Of a DNA stretch of 64,000 nucleotides, positions 23,882 to 32,638 are shown one piece after another; position 1 is the first letter of the stretch, and the number at the start of each line of letters is the position of its first letter. The stretch spans positions 1 through 64,000 of the forward strand of contig NZ_SACL01000006.1 in assembly GCF_004005855.1 (NCBI RefSeq), given 5' to 3'. Below the pieces are notes generated by a model that saw only the letters and a program-made list of their open reading frames with translations, made no database searches and was not told the origin of the DNA. A program made the position numbers and the translations under genes. The DNA comes from Rhodovarius crocodyli. Lineage in GTDB: Bacteria; Pseudomonadota; Alphaproteobacteria; Acetobacterales; Acetobacteraceae.

Positions 23882-24334
23882 ATGGCCGATGGCGTCGTCA
23901 CCTTCGACTATGCGGCTTGGGTGGCGCGCTATCCCGAGTTCTCCACGGTCACGCAGCCGCAGGCTGATGGCTTCTTCGCGGAAGCCTGCCTGTATCTGGA
24001 CAACACCGCGTCCAGCATCGTGTGCGATCTGGGGCAGCGCGCCACGCTGCTGAACATGCTCACGGCCCATCTGGCTGCGCTCTATGCCGGTGTGGGTGGC
24101 CAGCCCGCTTCGCCGCTGGTGGGGCGTGTTACGAACGCCACGCAAGGTTCGGTGAGCGTGGGCGTCGATGCCGGGCCGGTGACGGCCTCTCAGGCGTGGT
24201 TCGTACAGACCAAGTACGGCGCGGCCTACTGGCAGGCGACGGCGCGGTACCGGACCATGCGCTATGTGCCGGGCCCGGTGACGCCGATCCCGTTCGGCTG
24301 GCCCGTGGTCGGGCCTGATTGGGGGTTCCGATGA
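23882..24334 (+). CDS. Head-tail adaptor, DUF4054 family
   Basis: 150 aa. Typical features: [59 protein letters not shown] and [21 protein letters not shown]4054 proteins are connector components at the portal exit of contractile phages. Stop overlaps the next start. Confidence 0.88.
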   Translation: MADGVVTFDYAAWVARYPEFSTVTQPQADGFFAEACLYLDNTASSIVCDLGQRATLLNMLTAHLAALYAGVGGQPASPLVGRVTNATQGSVSVGVDAGPVTASQAWFVQTKYGAAYWQATARYRTMRYVPGPVTPIPFGWPVVGPDWGFR

Positions 24335-24873
24335 ACGCCCTCTCCGGCGGCGCCAAGCTACAAGCCAAGCTGGCCGAGTTGTCGCAGCAGGTCAGCAAGA
24401 AGGCCGAGCTGCGGGTGGGGTTCCTGGAAGGCGCGACCTATGAGGACGGTAAGCCCGTCGCCATGATCGCGGCCATTCAGGAGTTCGGCGCGCCCAAGGC
24501 CGGCATCCCGCCGCGGCCCTACTTCCGCACCATGGTCTCGGAGAAGTCCTCCGAGTGGGGCGACAAGGTGGGCAAGGTGCTGGTTGCAGCTGAGTATGAC
24601 GTGGACCGTGCCATGGGTTTGATGGGCCAGGGTATCGCTGGGCAGCTGCGAGCCTCGATCATCAAGACCAACTCCCCGCCGCTCAGCGATGTGACCCTGC
24701 TGCTGCGCGAGCGGTTCGGCAACCGCCGCGACGAAATCACCGGCGCGGACGTGGCCCAGGCTCGACGCGACGTGGCCGCGGGCGTGAAGCCCAGCGTCAC
24801 CGGCACGCAGGCCAAACCCCTCGTGTGGACCGGCCACCTGCTGAACAGCGTGGACTATGAGGTGCGGTCGTGA
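24331..24873 (+). CDS. Neck / tail-completion protein, gp10-like
   Basis: 180 aa. The region [39 protein letters not shown] and C-terminal [16 protein letters not shown] matches the HK97 gp10-like neck proteins (PPRPxF and TGxLLNSxxYEV are family signatures). Acts at head-tail joining. Overlaps both neighbours. Confidence 0.85.
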   Translation: MNALSGGAKLQAKLAELSQQVSKKAELRVGFLEGATYEDGKPVAMIAAIQEFGAPKAGIPPRPYFRTMVSEKSSEWGDKVGKVLVAAEYDVDRAMGLMGQGIAGQLRASIIKTNSPPLSDVTLLLRERFGNRRDEITGADVAQARRDVAAGVKPSVTGTQAKPLVWTGHLLNSVDYEVRS

Positions 24874-25235
24874 ACCTGCATTCCATCGTCTATGGCGCCA
24901 TCGGCACGGTGAACCCGCATGTCCTGGCCACGCTGCAAGCCAGCCAGGGCTACACGACGCTGCCCGACGGCACGCAGGTGCCCAACTACGACGCGCCGCA
25001 GAACGTGATGGTGCAGGTCCAGGCGCTGTCCTTCGCTGACCTCAAGCAGATTGAGGGCCTGAACATCACCGGGGACGCGCGGGCCATTTACCTCGCCGGC
25101 GACTGGCGCGGTGTCGTGCGGCCCGGCCAGAATGGCGGCGACCTGATCACCATCGGGACGGACCGCTTCCTGGTCGCGCAGACGCTGGAACAGTGGCCTG
25201 ATTGGACGAAGCTGGTCGCGGTGCTGCAGGTCTGA
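24870..25235 (+). CDS. Head-tail joining protein, unknown subfamily
   Basis: 121 aa from a GTG overlapping the previous stop. Beta-rich; segments NYDAPQNVMVQVQALSFADL and YLAGDWRGVVRPGQNGGD, then FLVAQTLEQWPDWTKLVAVL. Similar small proteins follow gp10-like proteins in many phages and belong to the neck. Confidence 0.75.
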   Translation: MNLHSIVYGAIGTVNPHVLATLQASQGYTTLPDGTQVPNYDAPQNVMVQVQALSFADLKQIEGLNITGDARAIYLAGDWRGVVRPGQNGGDLITIGTDRFLVAQTLEQWPDWTKLVAVLQV

Positions 25236-25945
25236 TGCCCACCACCATCAGCCTAACGGAAACGCAGATCCTCACGGTTCTGCGGTCCTTCCTGCTCGCC
25301 GTGCTGCCGAGTGGCACAGAGGTCGTGCGGGGCCAGACGAACCGTGTGCCCGAGCCCATCGGGCCGGATTTCGTCGTCATGACGCCGATCATGCGCGAGC
25401 GGCTAGCGACCAACGAGACCAACTACCACGATGCGGCCCTGACCGGCAGCGCGACGGGTCAGACCTTGGACGTGACGGCCGTGGATTTCGGCGAGGTGGT
25501 CATCGGCGCCCCGCTTTATGGCCCCGGCATCCCCGCCGGCATCTACGTGTCCTCCTTCGGGACTGGCACGGGGGGCGTCGGGACATACAACCTGAATGCC
25601 CCCATCGCCCCCGTCTCTGGCGACCTGTTCGCGGGCACCGGGCAGGCCATGCAGGCCACGCGTGTGACGGTGCAGATCGACGTGCACGGCCCGCTCTCGG
25701 GCGACAACGCGCAGCTCATATCGACGCTGCTGCGCTCCGACTACGCCTGCCAGTTCTTCGCCGATCAGCGCAGCGATGTGGCGCCGCTCTATGCGAGCGA
25801 TCCCCGCCAGGCGCCGTTCCTCAACGGCGAGAAGCAGATCGAAACCCGCTGGACGCTGGATGCCGTCCTGCAAGCCAACCCGGTTGTCACCACGCCGCAG
25901 CAGTTCGCCGGCGAGGTGGTCATCGACTTGAACCCACTCCCGTAG
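25235..25945 (+). CDS. Neck terminator-like protein with inserted repeat domain
   Basis: 236 aa from the ATG at 25235. N- and C-terminal parts match the phage neck terminator / LIC_12616-like family: [33 protein letters not shown], then [20 protein letters not shown] and [17 protein letters not shown]. Residues 69-128 are an insertion of the GTGTGGxGTY domain also present in the decoration and baseplate proteins. It would cap the neck before sheath assembly. Confidence 0.82.
   Translation: MPTTISLTETQILTVLRSFLLAVLPSGTEVVRGQTNRVPEPIGPDFVVMTPIMRERLATNETNYHDAALTGSATGQTLDVTAVDFGEVVIGAPLYGPGIPAGIYVSSFGTGTGGVGTYNLNAPIAPVSGDLFAGTGQAMQATRVTVQIDVHGPLSGDNAQLISTLLRSDYACQFFADQRSDVAPLYASDPRQAPFLNGEKQIETRWTLDAVLQANPVVTTPQQFAGEVVIDLNPLP
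25439..25618 (+). repeat. GTGTGGxGTY domain copy in neck protein
   Basis: Residues 69-128: [20 protein letters not shown], then [18 protein letters not shown] and [12 protein letters not shown]. Same layout as copies in the decoration and BaseplateJ proteins, more diverged. Confidence 0.72.
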
Positions 25946-25958
25946 GAGCCCCGCCGCA

Positions 25959-27455
25959 ATGGCCACCATCCCCGTAAGCGCGATCGTCTCGGTCACGCCG
26001 CAGGTCGTCAGCGCCGGCGGCTCGGCCCTCGACCTGAACGGCCTGCTGCTGACCACCAGCACGCGCGTTCCCATCAACTCGGTGCTGTCCCTGTCCTCCG
26101 TGGCGGATGTGGAGAGCTACTTCGGCGCGTCCTCGACCGAGGCCGCCGCGGCGGCGATCTACTTCAACGGCTTCGACAACAGCAACGTGAAGCCCGGCGC
26201 CTTGCTGTTCGCGCAGTATCCGACCGCCTCGGTGGCCGGCTATCTGCGCGGAGGCAATGTAGGCGCCCTGGGCCTGGATGCCGTGAAGGCGCTGTCCGGC
26301 GTGCTGACGGTCTCCGTGGATGGCACGGCCAAGACCAGTTCCAGCATCAACCTCTCGACGGCCACCAGCTTCAGCAACGCTGCCTCGATCATCCTGGCGG
26401 CGTTCACCAGCCCCGGCTTCACGGTCACCTATGACAGCGTGAGCGGCGGGTTCCTGTTCACCAGCGCCACGACCGGCGCCAGCAGCTCCATGAGCTATGC
26501 CACCGGCACGCTCTCGGCAGGCCTGCTGCTCACCTCGGCCACGGGCGCGGTCACCTCCGCCGGCGCCGTGGCGGCTGTGCCGGGCACCTTCATGAGCGCG
26601 GTCGTGGCGCTGACCCAGAACTGGGTTTCCTTCACGCACCTGTTCGACCCGGATGTCAGCGGCAACACGAACAAGCTGGCCTTCGCTGCCTGGACCAACG
26701 GGCGCGGCAACCGCTTCTGGTATGTGCCCTGGGACACGGATGTGACCCCCACGCAGTCCACGGCGGCCACCGGCTCCCTGGGCTATCTGCTGGGCGCCAG
26801 CGACTACAGCGGCACCACGCCGGTCTATGCGCCGGACTACAAGCTGGCGGTGTTCTGCCTGGGCTACGCGGCCTCGCTCGACTTCGCGCAGACCGATGGC
26901 CGCGCCACGCTGGCGTTCAAGTCCCAGACCGGCATGACCGCGACGGTGACGAACCAGACGGCGGCGGACAACCTGATCGACAATGGCTACTCGTTCTACG
27001 GCGCCTATGCCACGGCGAACGACCAGTTCGTGTTCGCCTATCCGGGCAATGTCAGCGGGCCGTATCTGTGGGCGGACAGCTACATCAACCAGATTTGGCT
27101 GAACAATGGGCTGCAGCTCGCCATCATCAGCGGCCTGACCCAGGCCAAGAGCGTCCCCTACAATGCGCGGGGATACGCGCTGATCGAAGCGTGGTGCCTC
27201 GATCCGATCAATGCCGCGGTGAACTTCGGTGCGATCCAGCCCGGCGTCACCCTCTCTGCGGCGCAGATCGCTCAGGTGAACAGCGCGGCGGGCTTGAAGA
27301 TCGACACGATCCTCAGCACCCGTGGCTGGTATCTGCAAGTCAAGGATGCATCGCCGCAAGTACGGGCGGCTCGTGGCAGCCCGCCGGTCACGCTCTGGTA
27401 CATGGACGGGCAGTCCGTGCAGAGCCTGAACCTTGCTTCGATCATGGTCCAGTAA
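25959..27455 (+). CDS. Tail sheath-like protein, DUF3383
   Basis: 498 aa with an AGGAG site upstream. DUF3383 features: [47 protein letters not shown]-type motif ([18 protein letters not shown]), [20 protein letters not shown], and a C-terminal [20 protein letters not shown]. These proteins form the contractile sheath in phages with DUF2184 capsids. The middle (about 110-215) is a Ser/Thr-rich surface insertion. Confidence 0.9.
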   Translation: MATIPVSAIVSVTPQVVSAGGSALDLNGLLLTTSTRVPINSVLSLSSVADVESYFGASSTEAAAAAIYFNGFDNSNVKPGALLFAQYPTASVAGYLRGGNVGALGLDAVKALSGVLTVSVDGTAKTSSSINLSTATSFSNAASIILAAFTSPGFTVTYDSVSGGFLFTSATTGASSSMSYATGTLSAGLLLTSATGAVTSAGAVAAVPGTFMSAVVALTQNWVSFTHLFDPDVSGNTNKLAFAAWTNGRGNRFWYVPWDTDVTPTQSTAATGSLGYLLGASDYSGTTPVYAPDYKLAVFCLGYAASLDFAQTDGRATLAFKSQTGMTATVTNQTAADNLIDNGYSFYGAYATANDQFVFAYPGNVSGPYLWADSYINQIWLNNGLQLAIISGLTQAKSVPYNARGYALIEAWCLDPINAAVNFGAIQPGVTLSAAQIAQVNSAAGLKIDTILSTRGWYLQVKDASPQVRAARGSPPVTLWYMDGQSVQSLNLASIMVQ

Positions 27456-27467
27456 GGAGAAGCTGAC

Positions 27468-27899
27468 ATGGCAACGATCACCTCCGCCAACAGCGAACTT
27501 CTGCTGGCGGTCAACGGCCTGTTCACGGTCCCTCAGGCCATCCAGGGCTATTCGACCGACGAGGCTTTCACGACCGACGCCGCGGAGCCGGCCGAGGTCA
27601 TGATGGGCGTGGACGGCAAGATGAGCGCCGGCTGGGTGCCGACGGTCACTGTGCAGAGCATCACCCTGCAGGCGGACAGCACGTCCAACGCCTTCTTCGA
27701 CCAGTGGGACGCCGCGGAGAAGGCCGCTCGCGAGGTCTATTTCGCCCAGGGCATCCTGCGGCTGCCCAGCGTGGGTGTCTCCTACGCCTTGCTGAACGGC
27801 GTGCTGACCAGCATCCCCCGCATGCTGAGCGCGCGGAAGGTGCTGCAACCTCGGCAGTTCCGCATCACCTGGGAAAGCGTAACGGTGGCGCCGGTCTGA
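27468..27899 (+). CDS. Tail tube protein
   Basis: 143 aa, AAGGAG upstream. Core ITSANSELLLAVNGLFTVPQ, IQGYSTDEAFTTDAAEPAEV, MMGVDGKMSAGWVPTVTVQ and LQPRQFRITWESVTVAPV matches the tube-like proteins always found just after DUF3383 sheath genes (some databases call them tail fibre). Stop overlaps the chaperone start. Confidence 0.87.
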   Translation: MATITSANSELLLAVNGLFTVPQAIQGYSTDEAFTTDAAEPAEVMMGVDGKMSAGWVPTVTVQSITLQADSTSNAFFDQWDAAEKAAREVYFAQGILRLPSVGVSYALLNGVLTSIPRMLSARKVLQPRQFRITWESVTVAPV

Positions 27900-28303
27900 T
27901 GGCACGGAAGGAACTGACCTACGTTGTCGAGGCCGAGGGGCGCGACAAGGGCAAGCACTTCTTCATCCGCGAGATGAGCGCCAGCCAGGCCGAGGAGTGG
28001 GCCATGCGGGCGCTGATGGCGCTGGCCAAGGCTGGCGTGGAGATGCCGGATGAGTTCGCCAACGCCGGGCTGGCGGGAATTGCGGCTGGGGGCTTCCAGG
28101 CGATGGGCCGCATGCATTTCAGCGACCTGAAGCCTCTGCTCGATGAGATGATGGCCTGCGTGCAGTTCATCCCCGACCCGAGCAAGCCGATGGTCAAGCG
28201 CCCGCTGATCGAGGATGACATCGAGGAGCCCTTTACCCGCCTGCGGCTCCGCAAGGAGGTGTTCGAGCTCATCACGGGTTTTTCGCTAGCCGCCGCCGCA
28301 TAG
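27899..28303 (+). CDS. Tail assembly chaperone (short form)
   Basis: 134 aa. Segments FFIREMSASQAEEWAMRALM, ALAKAGVEMPDEFANAGLAG and PMVKRPLIEDDIEEPFTRLR. Sits between tube and tape-measure genes, the site of lambda G/T-type chaperones. A GGGTTTT slippery heptamer lies eight codons before the stop and gives access to a longer -1 frame. Confidence 0.87.
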   Translation: MARKELTYVVEAEGRDKGKHFFIREMSASQAEEWAMRALMALAKAGVEMPDEFANAGLAGIAAGGFQAMGRMHFSDLKPLLDEMMACVQFIPDPSKPMVKRPLIEDDIEEPFTRLRLRKEVFELITGFSLAAAA

Positions 28304-28503
28304 ACCACCAGTCGGACGGCGGCGCTGGCCGCGCATTTGTCGAATACCCCAACGTGCCGCGCGTGATCGCCGCGGTCATTTCCAGCCGCCTCGCCACCCT
28401 GCGCGAGTTGCAGACGGTCTATGGGCCCGAAGACGCCTATGCGCTGCTGGAAATCCATGCGGTGGACCAGATAAACCGCAAGATAGCGAACGAGCCGAAG
28501 TAG
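27899..28503 (+). CDS. Tail assembly chaperone, -1 frameshift fusion
   Basis: After G-GGT-TTT at 28276-28282 the -1 frame continues for 73 codons to TAG at 28501-28503 (about 201 aa in all). The extension reads FASRRRIDHQSDGGAGRAFV, then YPNVPRVIAAVISSRLATLR, VYGPEDAYALLEIHAVDQIN. It has no plausible start of its own and is codon-biased like a real gene. In lambda and many tailed phages G and GT guide tape-measure assembly in a fixed ratio. Confidence 0.78.
28276..28282 (+). promoter_or_regulatory. -1 ribosomal frameshift site GGGTTTT
   Basis: Exact X-XXY-YYZ heptamer read as ACG GGT TTT in the zero frame. A -1 slip re-pairs GGG and TTT. It is near the end of the tail chaperone gene, where such sites are expected. 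Confidence 0.78.
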
Positions 28504-28506
28504 TTC

Positions 28507-28535
28507 TTGTTGAAGCCTTTCCGTAATTATAGTAT
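28507..28535 (+). promoter_or_regulatory. Candidate own promoter of the inserted HNH gene
   Basis: TTGTTG at 28507-28512, a 17-bp spacer and TAGTAT at 28530-28535, in a locally AT-rich stretch just after the chaperone frame. The ATG follows eight bases after the -10, so the RNA would be nearly leaderless. Confidence 0.4.
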
Positions 28536-28543
28536 TGTTTGTC

Positions 28544-29452
28544 ATGCCCAAAACGCCTCAGCACATTCTGGACCAGAATAAGGCGTGGCGAGAAGCGAAC
28601 AAAGACGCGGTAAAAGTCAGAAAGGCTGCGGCATACTTAGCCAATAAGGAAAGAATTTCTGCCGAAAGGAAGGCGGCGCGCGCCATAGGCCGTGAGGCCC
28701 TGAGCGTCGGCGACAAACTGTGCCGGCGTTGCGGCATAACAAGGCCGGCGGTTGAGTTCTCGCGCTGCGCCGATAACGCTGACGGTCGCTCCTATCGCTG
28801 CAAGGCGTGCGATAAGGAATACACAGCCGCCAACCGGGAGAAAGCTAAAGAGCACTCCCGCGCTTGGTATCTGGCTAATCGAGAGCGCCACAGAGAAAAT
28901 GGCATAAAATGGCGGTCAGATAACGCAGAGGCGGTCAAGGCTCAGCGAGCCAAGTATTACGCAGATAACGCTGAAATAATTAGGGCCAAAGCTAGAGCGG
29001 CGGCTTACAATTCTAAGCCTGGGCGGGCGGAGTATATCAAGGCTTGGGCCAGGGCCAACGCCGAAAAGAGGGCGCTCTCCTCCAAGCGATACCGCGCCAA
29101 GCACCCGATTTCGCCGGAGAAGAGGGCTGCTCTTAACCGCGCTTATCGAGCGGCAAACCCTGAGAAAATGCGGACCCTGGCCAGACTTAAGCGGGCTCGC
29201 AAGCGGCAGGCGGAAGGCACTCATTCAGCCGAAGAGGTCGCTTCACTATTCCGACTGCAGCGAGGACGCTGCGCAAATTCCGCATGCAGACTGCCCGTGA
29301 AGTCAGGCTTTCATGCAGACCACATAATTCCGCTAAGCCGAGGCGGATCGAACTACATACGAAATATACAACTGCTTTGCCCGTCGTGTAACCTTCGGAA
29401 GCACGCGAAATTGCCCGTGGAATGGGCTAAATCGAATGGGCTGTTGCTTTGA
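28544..29452 (+). CDS. HNH endonuclease inserted in the tail operon
   Basis: 302 aa from the ATG at 28544 (TTG at 28535 possible). N-terminal zinc element (KLCRRCGITRPAVEFSR, then YRCKACDKEYTA), a long basic helical middle with repeated NREKAKEHSRAWYLANRER-like units, and a C-terminal HNH: GRCANSACRLPVKSGFHADH, IIPLSRGGSNYIRNIQLLCP and SCNLRKHAKLP. Base composition is clearly more AT-rich than its neighbours. It separates chaperone from tape measure, which are normally adjacent, so it is probably a mobile homing-type gene. Confidence 0.9.
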   Translation: MPKTPQHILDQNKAWREANKDAVKVRKAAAYLANKERISAERKAARAIGREALSVGDKLCRRCGITRPAVEFSRCADNADGRSYRCKACDKEYTAANREKAKEHSRAWYLANRERHRENGIKWRSDNAEAVKAQRAKYYADNAEIIRAKARAAAYNSKPGRAEYIKAWARANAEKRALSSKRYRAKHPISPEKRAALNRAYRAANPEKMRTLARLKRARKRQAEGTHSAEEVASLFRLQRGRCANSACRLPVKSGFHADHIIPLSRGGSNYIRNIQLLCPSCNLRKHAKLPVEWAKSNGLLL

Positions 29453-29468
29453 TATTTAAGGAGTAACC

Positions 29469-31238
29469 ATGGCGAGCATTATCGATGCCTTAGTGGTTAC
29501 CTTAAATTTGGACCCCAAGGGCTTCAAGCAGGGCGAGCGCGAGGCCGGGCAGGCCCAGCGCCGCATGCGCGAGGACGCGACGCGCACCCAGAAAGAGATC
29601 GAGGAAGTCGGCAAGCGCGTCACGCAGTCGCTGAACACGGCGCGCAACGCGGCCATTGGCCTGTTCGCGGTGTTCATCGGTGGCCGCGGCATCTCCAGCT
29701 TCGTGCGCGAGACCAGCGAAGGCAGCGCGGCCCTGGGGCGCCTGTCGCGAGACCTGGGGATTACGACCGAGCGCCTGTCTGCCTGGGAGGGTGTGTCCCG
29801 GCGAGTGGGGAACACGGCGAACGAGGTCACTGGCGCGTTCCAGAACATTCAGGATCGCATCCAGCAAGCCCGGCTGCTGAACAACCCCGGCGCGGTTGCG
29901 GGCTTCATGAACGCCCGCATCGCCCTGGCGGATGGCCCCAATGGCGAGCGGCCGCGGACCACGGAAGCCATCTACGAGGATGTGCTGCGCTATATCGCGC
30001 GCGCCCCCCGTGCCGAGCGGCTGACCCGCGCGCAGTCTATGGGTTTCGGCCAGGAGACGGTGAACCTCGCCCTGGCGCCCAACCGCGCGCAGATGATGCG
30101 CGAGGAAGCGCCGAACCAGATCAGCCGGCAGCAGGTGGAGAACGCCACCCGGCTGCGCGAGGCTCTGATCCAGCTTGATCGGGCTGTCGCCAGCACGGCT
30201 CGGCAGATATTGGACGCGCTATCTCCGGCCATTACGGCGCTGCTGACCAAGGTGCGGGAGTTCGTGCAGTATCTGGGCGGGGATCAGTTCGTCCCCTATC
30301 TCAATCAGGCTCGCGACGGCATCAAGCGGTTCGCCGACTACCTGATGAGCGATGAGTTCTTCAACGACCTGAAGTCGCTCAAGGACAGCTTCGGCGAGCT
30401 GGCGCAGCTGATCGTCCGAGTGCTCCGCTTCCTGCGTCTCATCCCCGACCCAGACCTGACGCCGGAAGAACAGGCCGCCGAGGAAGCGCGCCTCCCGCGC
30501 GGCATCACCGGGCAGCTTCCTGGTGCGGCAGGCACGACAGCGCCGGCAGGTGCGCGCCCGGAGCCGCCCCGCCCTGGCGCCACGACCGATCGGCAGCGTC
30601 AGGCCTACGACTACTTCATCAGCCGCGGGTGGACCCCGGCGCAGGCGGCCGGGATCGTTGGCCACCTGACTGGCGAGAGCGGGGCAGACCTGGATACGAA
30701 CGCCTTCAACCCAGCCGGCGGAGGCCGCGGCGCCATGGGAATTGGCCAATGGCGCGGCCAACGCATCGCTGAGTTCGAGCGCCAGTATGGACGCACGCCG
30801 CAGGGTGCGCCGCTGGAAATGCAGTTGGCGTTTGTGGATTGGGAGCTCCGCAACACAGAGCGTGCGCAGGGGGACGCACTCCGTGCCACGACCGATCCGC
30901 GAGAGGCTGCGGACCTGATATTCCGGCGCTATGGGCGGCCGGGCGCCGAGGACCGCACCGGCCCGCGCCGCCAGTCGAACGCCCTGGGCATTTACCAGCA
31001 GTTCAACCGCCCGGTCGCGCCGCCGGTGCCTGACCCTGCACTGATGGACAGCACGCGCCCGGGGGCCGCAGTGCAGAACAAGATGTGGGGTGGCTCATCG
31101 GTCAGCAATGAGACCGCCATCAACGGACCGATCACGGTCAACACGCAGGCGACCGACGCGAACGGTATTGCTCGCGACATCGGGGCTGCCCTGAAGCGTC
31201 ACGCCTTCGTGGATCAGGTCACGCTGGGGCTGGCTTAG
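29469..31238 (+). CDS. Tape measure protein with tail-lysozyme domain
   Basis: 589 aa. N-terminal coiled-coil region (LDPKGFKQGEREAGQAQRRM, EIEEVGKRVTQSLNTARNAA), a TP901-like middle (SRDLGITTERLSAWEGVSRR), then a peptidoglycan-active phage_tail_lysozyme domain: YFISRGWTPAQAAGIVGHLT, GESGADLDTNAFNPAGGGRG, AMGIGQWRGQRIAEFERQYG. Sets tail length and probably opens the cell wall at infection. Small for a tape measure. Confidence 0.9.
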   Translation: MASIIDALVVTLNLDPKGFKQGEREAGQAQRRMREDATRTQKEIEEVGKRVTQSLNTARNAAIGLFAVFIGGRGISSFVRETSEGSAALGRLSRDLGITTERLSAWEGVSRRVGNTANEVTGAFQNIQDRIQQARLLNNPGAVAGFMNARIALADGPNGERPRTTEAIYEDVLRYIARAPRAERLTRAQSMGFGQETVNLALAPNRAQMMREEAPNQISRQQVENATRLREALIQLDRAVASTARQILDALSPAITALLTKVREFVQYLGGDQFVPYLNQARDGIKRFADYLMSDEFFNDLKSLKDSFGELAQLIVRVLRFLRLIPDPDLTPEEQAAEEARLPRGITGQLPGAAGTTAPAGARPEPPRPGATTDRQRQAYDYFISRGWTPAQAAGIVGHLTGESGADLDTNAFNPAGGGRGAMGIGQWRGQRIAEFERQYGRTPQGAPLEMQLAFVDWELRNTERAQGDALRATTDPREAADLIFRRYGRPGAEDRTGPRRQSNALGIYQQFNRPVAPPVPDPALMDSTRPGAAVQNKMWGGSSVSNETAINGPITVNTQATDANGIARDIGAALKRHAFVDQVTLGLA

Positions 31239-31242
31239 CGCC

Positions 31243-31542
31243 TTACCAGCCGTTGGAGCCCCGAGCGCACCAGTGCCACCGGTAGTTGGCAGCGATGTCA
31301 TCCGCCGCCCCATAGCAGAGCCCGAAGCGGCGCAGGCGGCGCGTGAGGTCGGTGCGGATGGCGCAGAAGTCGGGCTGCTGGGGATCAGACGAATAGCTGC
31401 CGCGGCACATATCCTCGGCCCGGCCCCATAGTTCGATCAGGTCTGCGGGCCAGAACCTCTCTCGCGGCGCCCGGTCCTGCCCAACCGCTGGCACGGCGAG
31501 GCAAAGCACAAAGACGGCGGCGGCAAGACGCATGGCTTTCAT
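31243..31542 (-). CDS. Reverse-strand small exported protein in the tail operon
   Basis: 99 aa from the ATG at 31540-31542. Signal peptide MKAMRLAAAVFVLCLAVPAV with cleavage expected near VGQ. The mature part has four Cys (EDMCRGSYSS, PDFCAIRTDLTRRLRRFGLC, YRWHWCARG), consistent with disulfides in the periplasm. It is antisense to the structural operon and fits snugly between tape measure and the next baseplate gene. Candidate moron (lysogenic conversion gene); function unknown. Confidence 0.65.
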   Translation of the reverse strand: MKAMRLAAAVFVLCLAVPAVGQDRAPRERFWPADLIELWGRAEDMCRGSYSSDPQQPDFCAIRTDLTRRLRRFGLCYGAADDIAANYRWHWCARGSNGW

Positions 31543-31598
31543 GCCGCCGAATGTGGCCCCAACCGCGCCGGCCGCGCAATCATCCATAGGAGGCATGA

Positions 31599-32315
31599 GT
31601 GGCCCTGACGCCCGTCGATGTGCCTCGCTACCCCAATGTCCCCCAGGCACCGGGCGTTCCTCCGTTACAGCGTGCCTCGCAGGTGCTGAACACGGTCTCG
31701 CTGCTGGTTTCGGACGTGCTGAACATCCTCGACATCTTCAGCGGGCCGCGCTGGGGCATCTTCGACGAGGAAGGCACGCCGCTCCTGACCGGGGATAGCG
31801 TGTTGAACGTGGACTACAAGCAGGAAGCCCGCATGTCGGACTTCCCGGTCGAGAAGGGCCAGTTCGCCACCTACAACAAGGTGCAGCCCCCCTTTGACGC
31901 CCGCATCGGCTTCACTGTGGGTGGCAATGATGACGACCGCGCCGAGTTCCTGGCGCGTGCACAGAAGCTGGTCCAGACCATCCAAATGGTCTCGCTGGTA
32001 ACGCCGGAAGTCACCTACGAGAGCTGCAACGTCATCCATTGCGACTATCGCCGGTCCTCTCGCAGCGGACCGACGCTCCTGACGGTCGAGCTCTGGTTGC
32101 AGGAGGTGCGCCAAGTCGCATCCTCGGCCTTCACCGAGAACACCCAGAATGAACCGACCGCGCCCACTGACACCACGGGCCCGGCGCCAACGACGCAGCA
32201 GCCCGAAGGCGCGGCGCCCAGCAGCGGCAGCGATGTGCGGCCGGCCACGCCAACGCCCGGGCAGACGACCGCGGCCGGCGCTCAGGCCAATCCATGGGGA
32301 GACGGTCCGCAATGA
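31599..32315 (+). CDS. Baseplate-associated protein
   Basis: 238 aa, GTG start at 31599 after AGGAGGC. Features: LVSDVLNILDIFSGPRWGIF, VLNVDYKQEARMSDFPVEKG, QFATYNKVQPPFDARI; the C-terminal third is Pro/Thr-rich and disordered. These are shared by proteins following the tape measure in sheath-type phages (tail needle / baseplate adaptor). Four-base overlap with the next gene. Confidence 0.82.
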   Translation: MALTPVDVPRYPNVPQAPGVPPLQRASQVLNTVSLLVSDVLNILDIFSGPRWGIFDEEGTPLLTGDSVLNVDYKQEARMSDFPVEKGQFATYNKVQPPFDARIGFTVGGNDDDRAEFLARAQKLVQTIQMVSLVTPEVTYESCNVIHCDYRRSSRSGPTLLTVELWLQEVRQVASSAFTENTQNEPTAPTDTTGPAPTTQQPEGAAPSSGSDVRPATPTPGQTTAAGAQANPWGDGPQ

Positions 32316-32638
32316 CGCTGACTGCGGTCGTCCCCACGAAGCCCGTGCCGGCCCAGGTGATCCAATGCACCCTGGCGAACCAGCGGGTGCGCATCCAGCT
32401 GCAGCAGCGGCCGACCGGCCTGTTCGCTGACGTGTATCTGGCCGACGTGCTGGTCATCGCCGGCATGCTCTGCCGTGTGGGGGTGAACCTGTTCCAGTCG
32501 GTCTACCAGGGCTTCACCGGCAATCTTGCCTTCTTCGACACCCAGTCCGAGACGCCCGGCCTGATCCCCGGCGCCGATACCGGGCGCGTCTCCTACCAGG
32601 GCCTCGGCGGACGCTACTTCCTGGGCTACCTGACGTGA
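32312..32638 (+). CDS. Baseplate plug protein (DUF6983-like)
   Basis: 108 aa from the ATG at 32312. Core QVIQCTLANQRVRIQLQQRP, GLFADVYLADVLVIAGMLCR and LAFFDTQ, with terminal GLGGRYFLGYLT, is the baseplate plug family. Sits between adaptor and hub genes. Confidence 0.85.
   Translation: MTLTAVVPTKPVPAQVIQCTLANQRVRIQLQQRPTGLFADVYLADVLVIAGMLCRVGVNLFQSVYQGFTGNLAFFDTQSETPGLIPGADTGRVSYQGLGGRYFLGYLT

Noticed and set aside
25920-27905. 661-codon minus-strand frame over the sheath and tube genes
   Set aside because: Translation is Arg/Gly/His-rich with no domain; the plus-strand genes are clear DUF3383 and tube proteins with ribosome sites.
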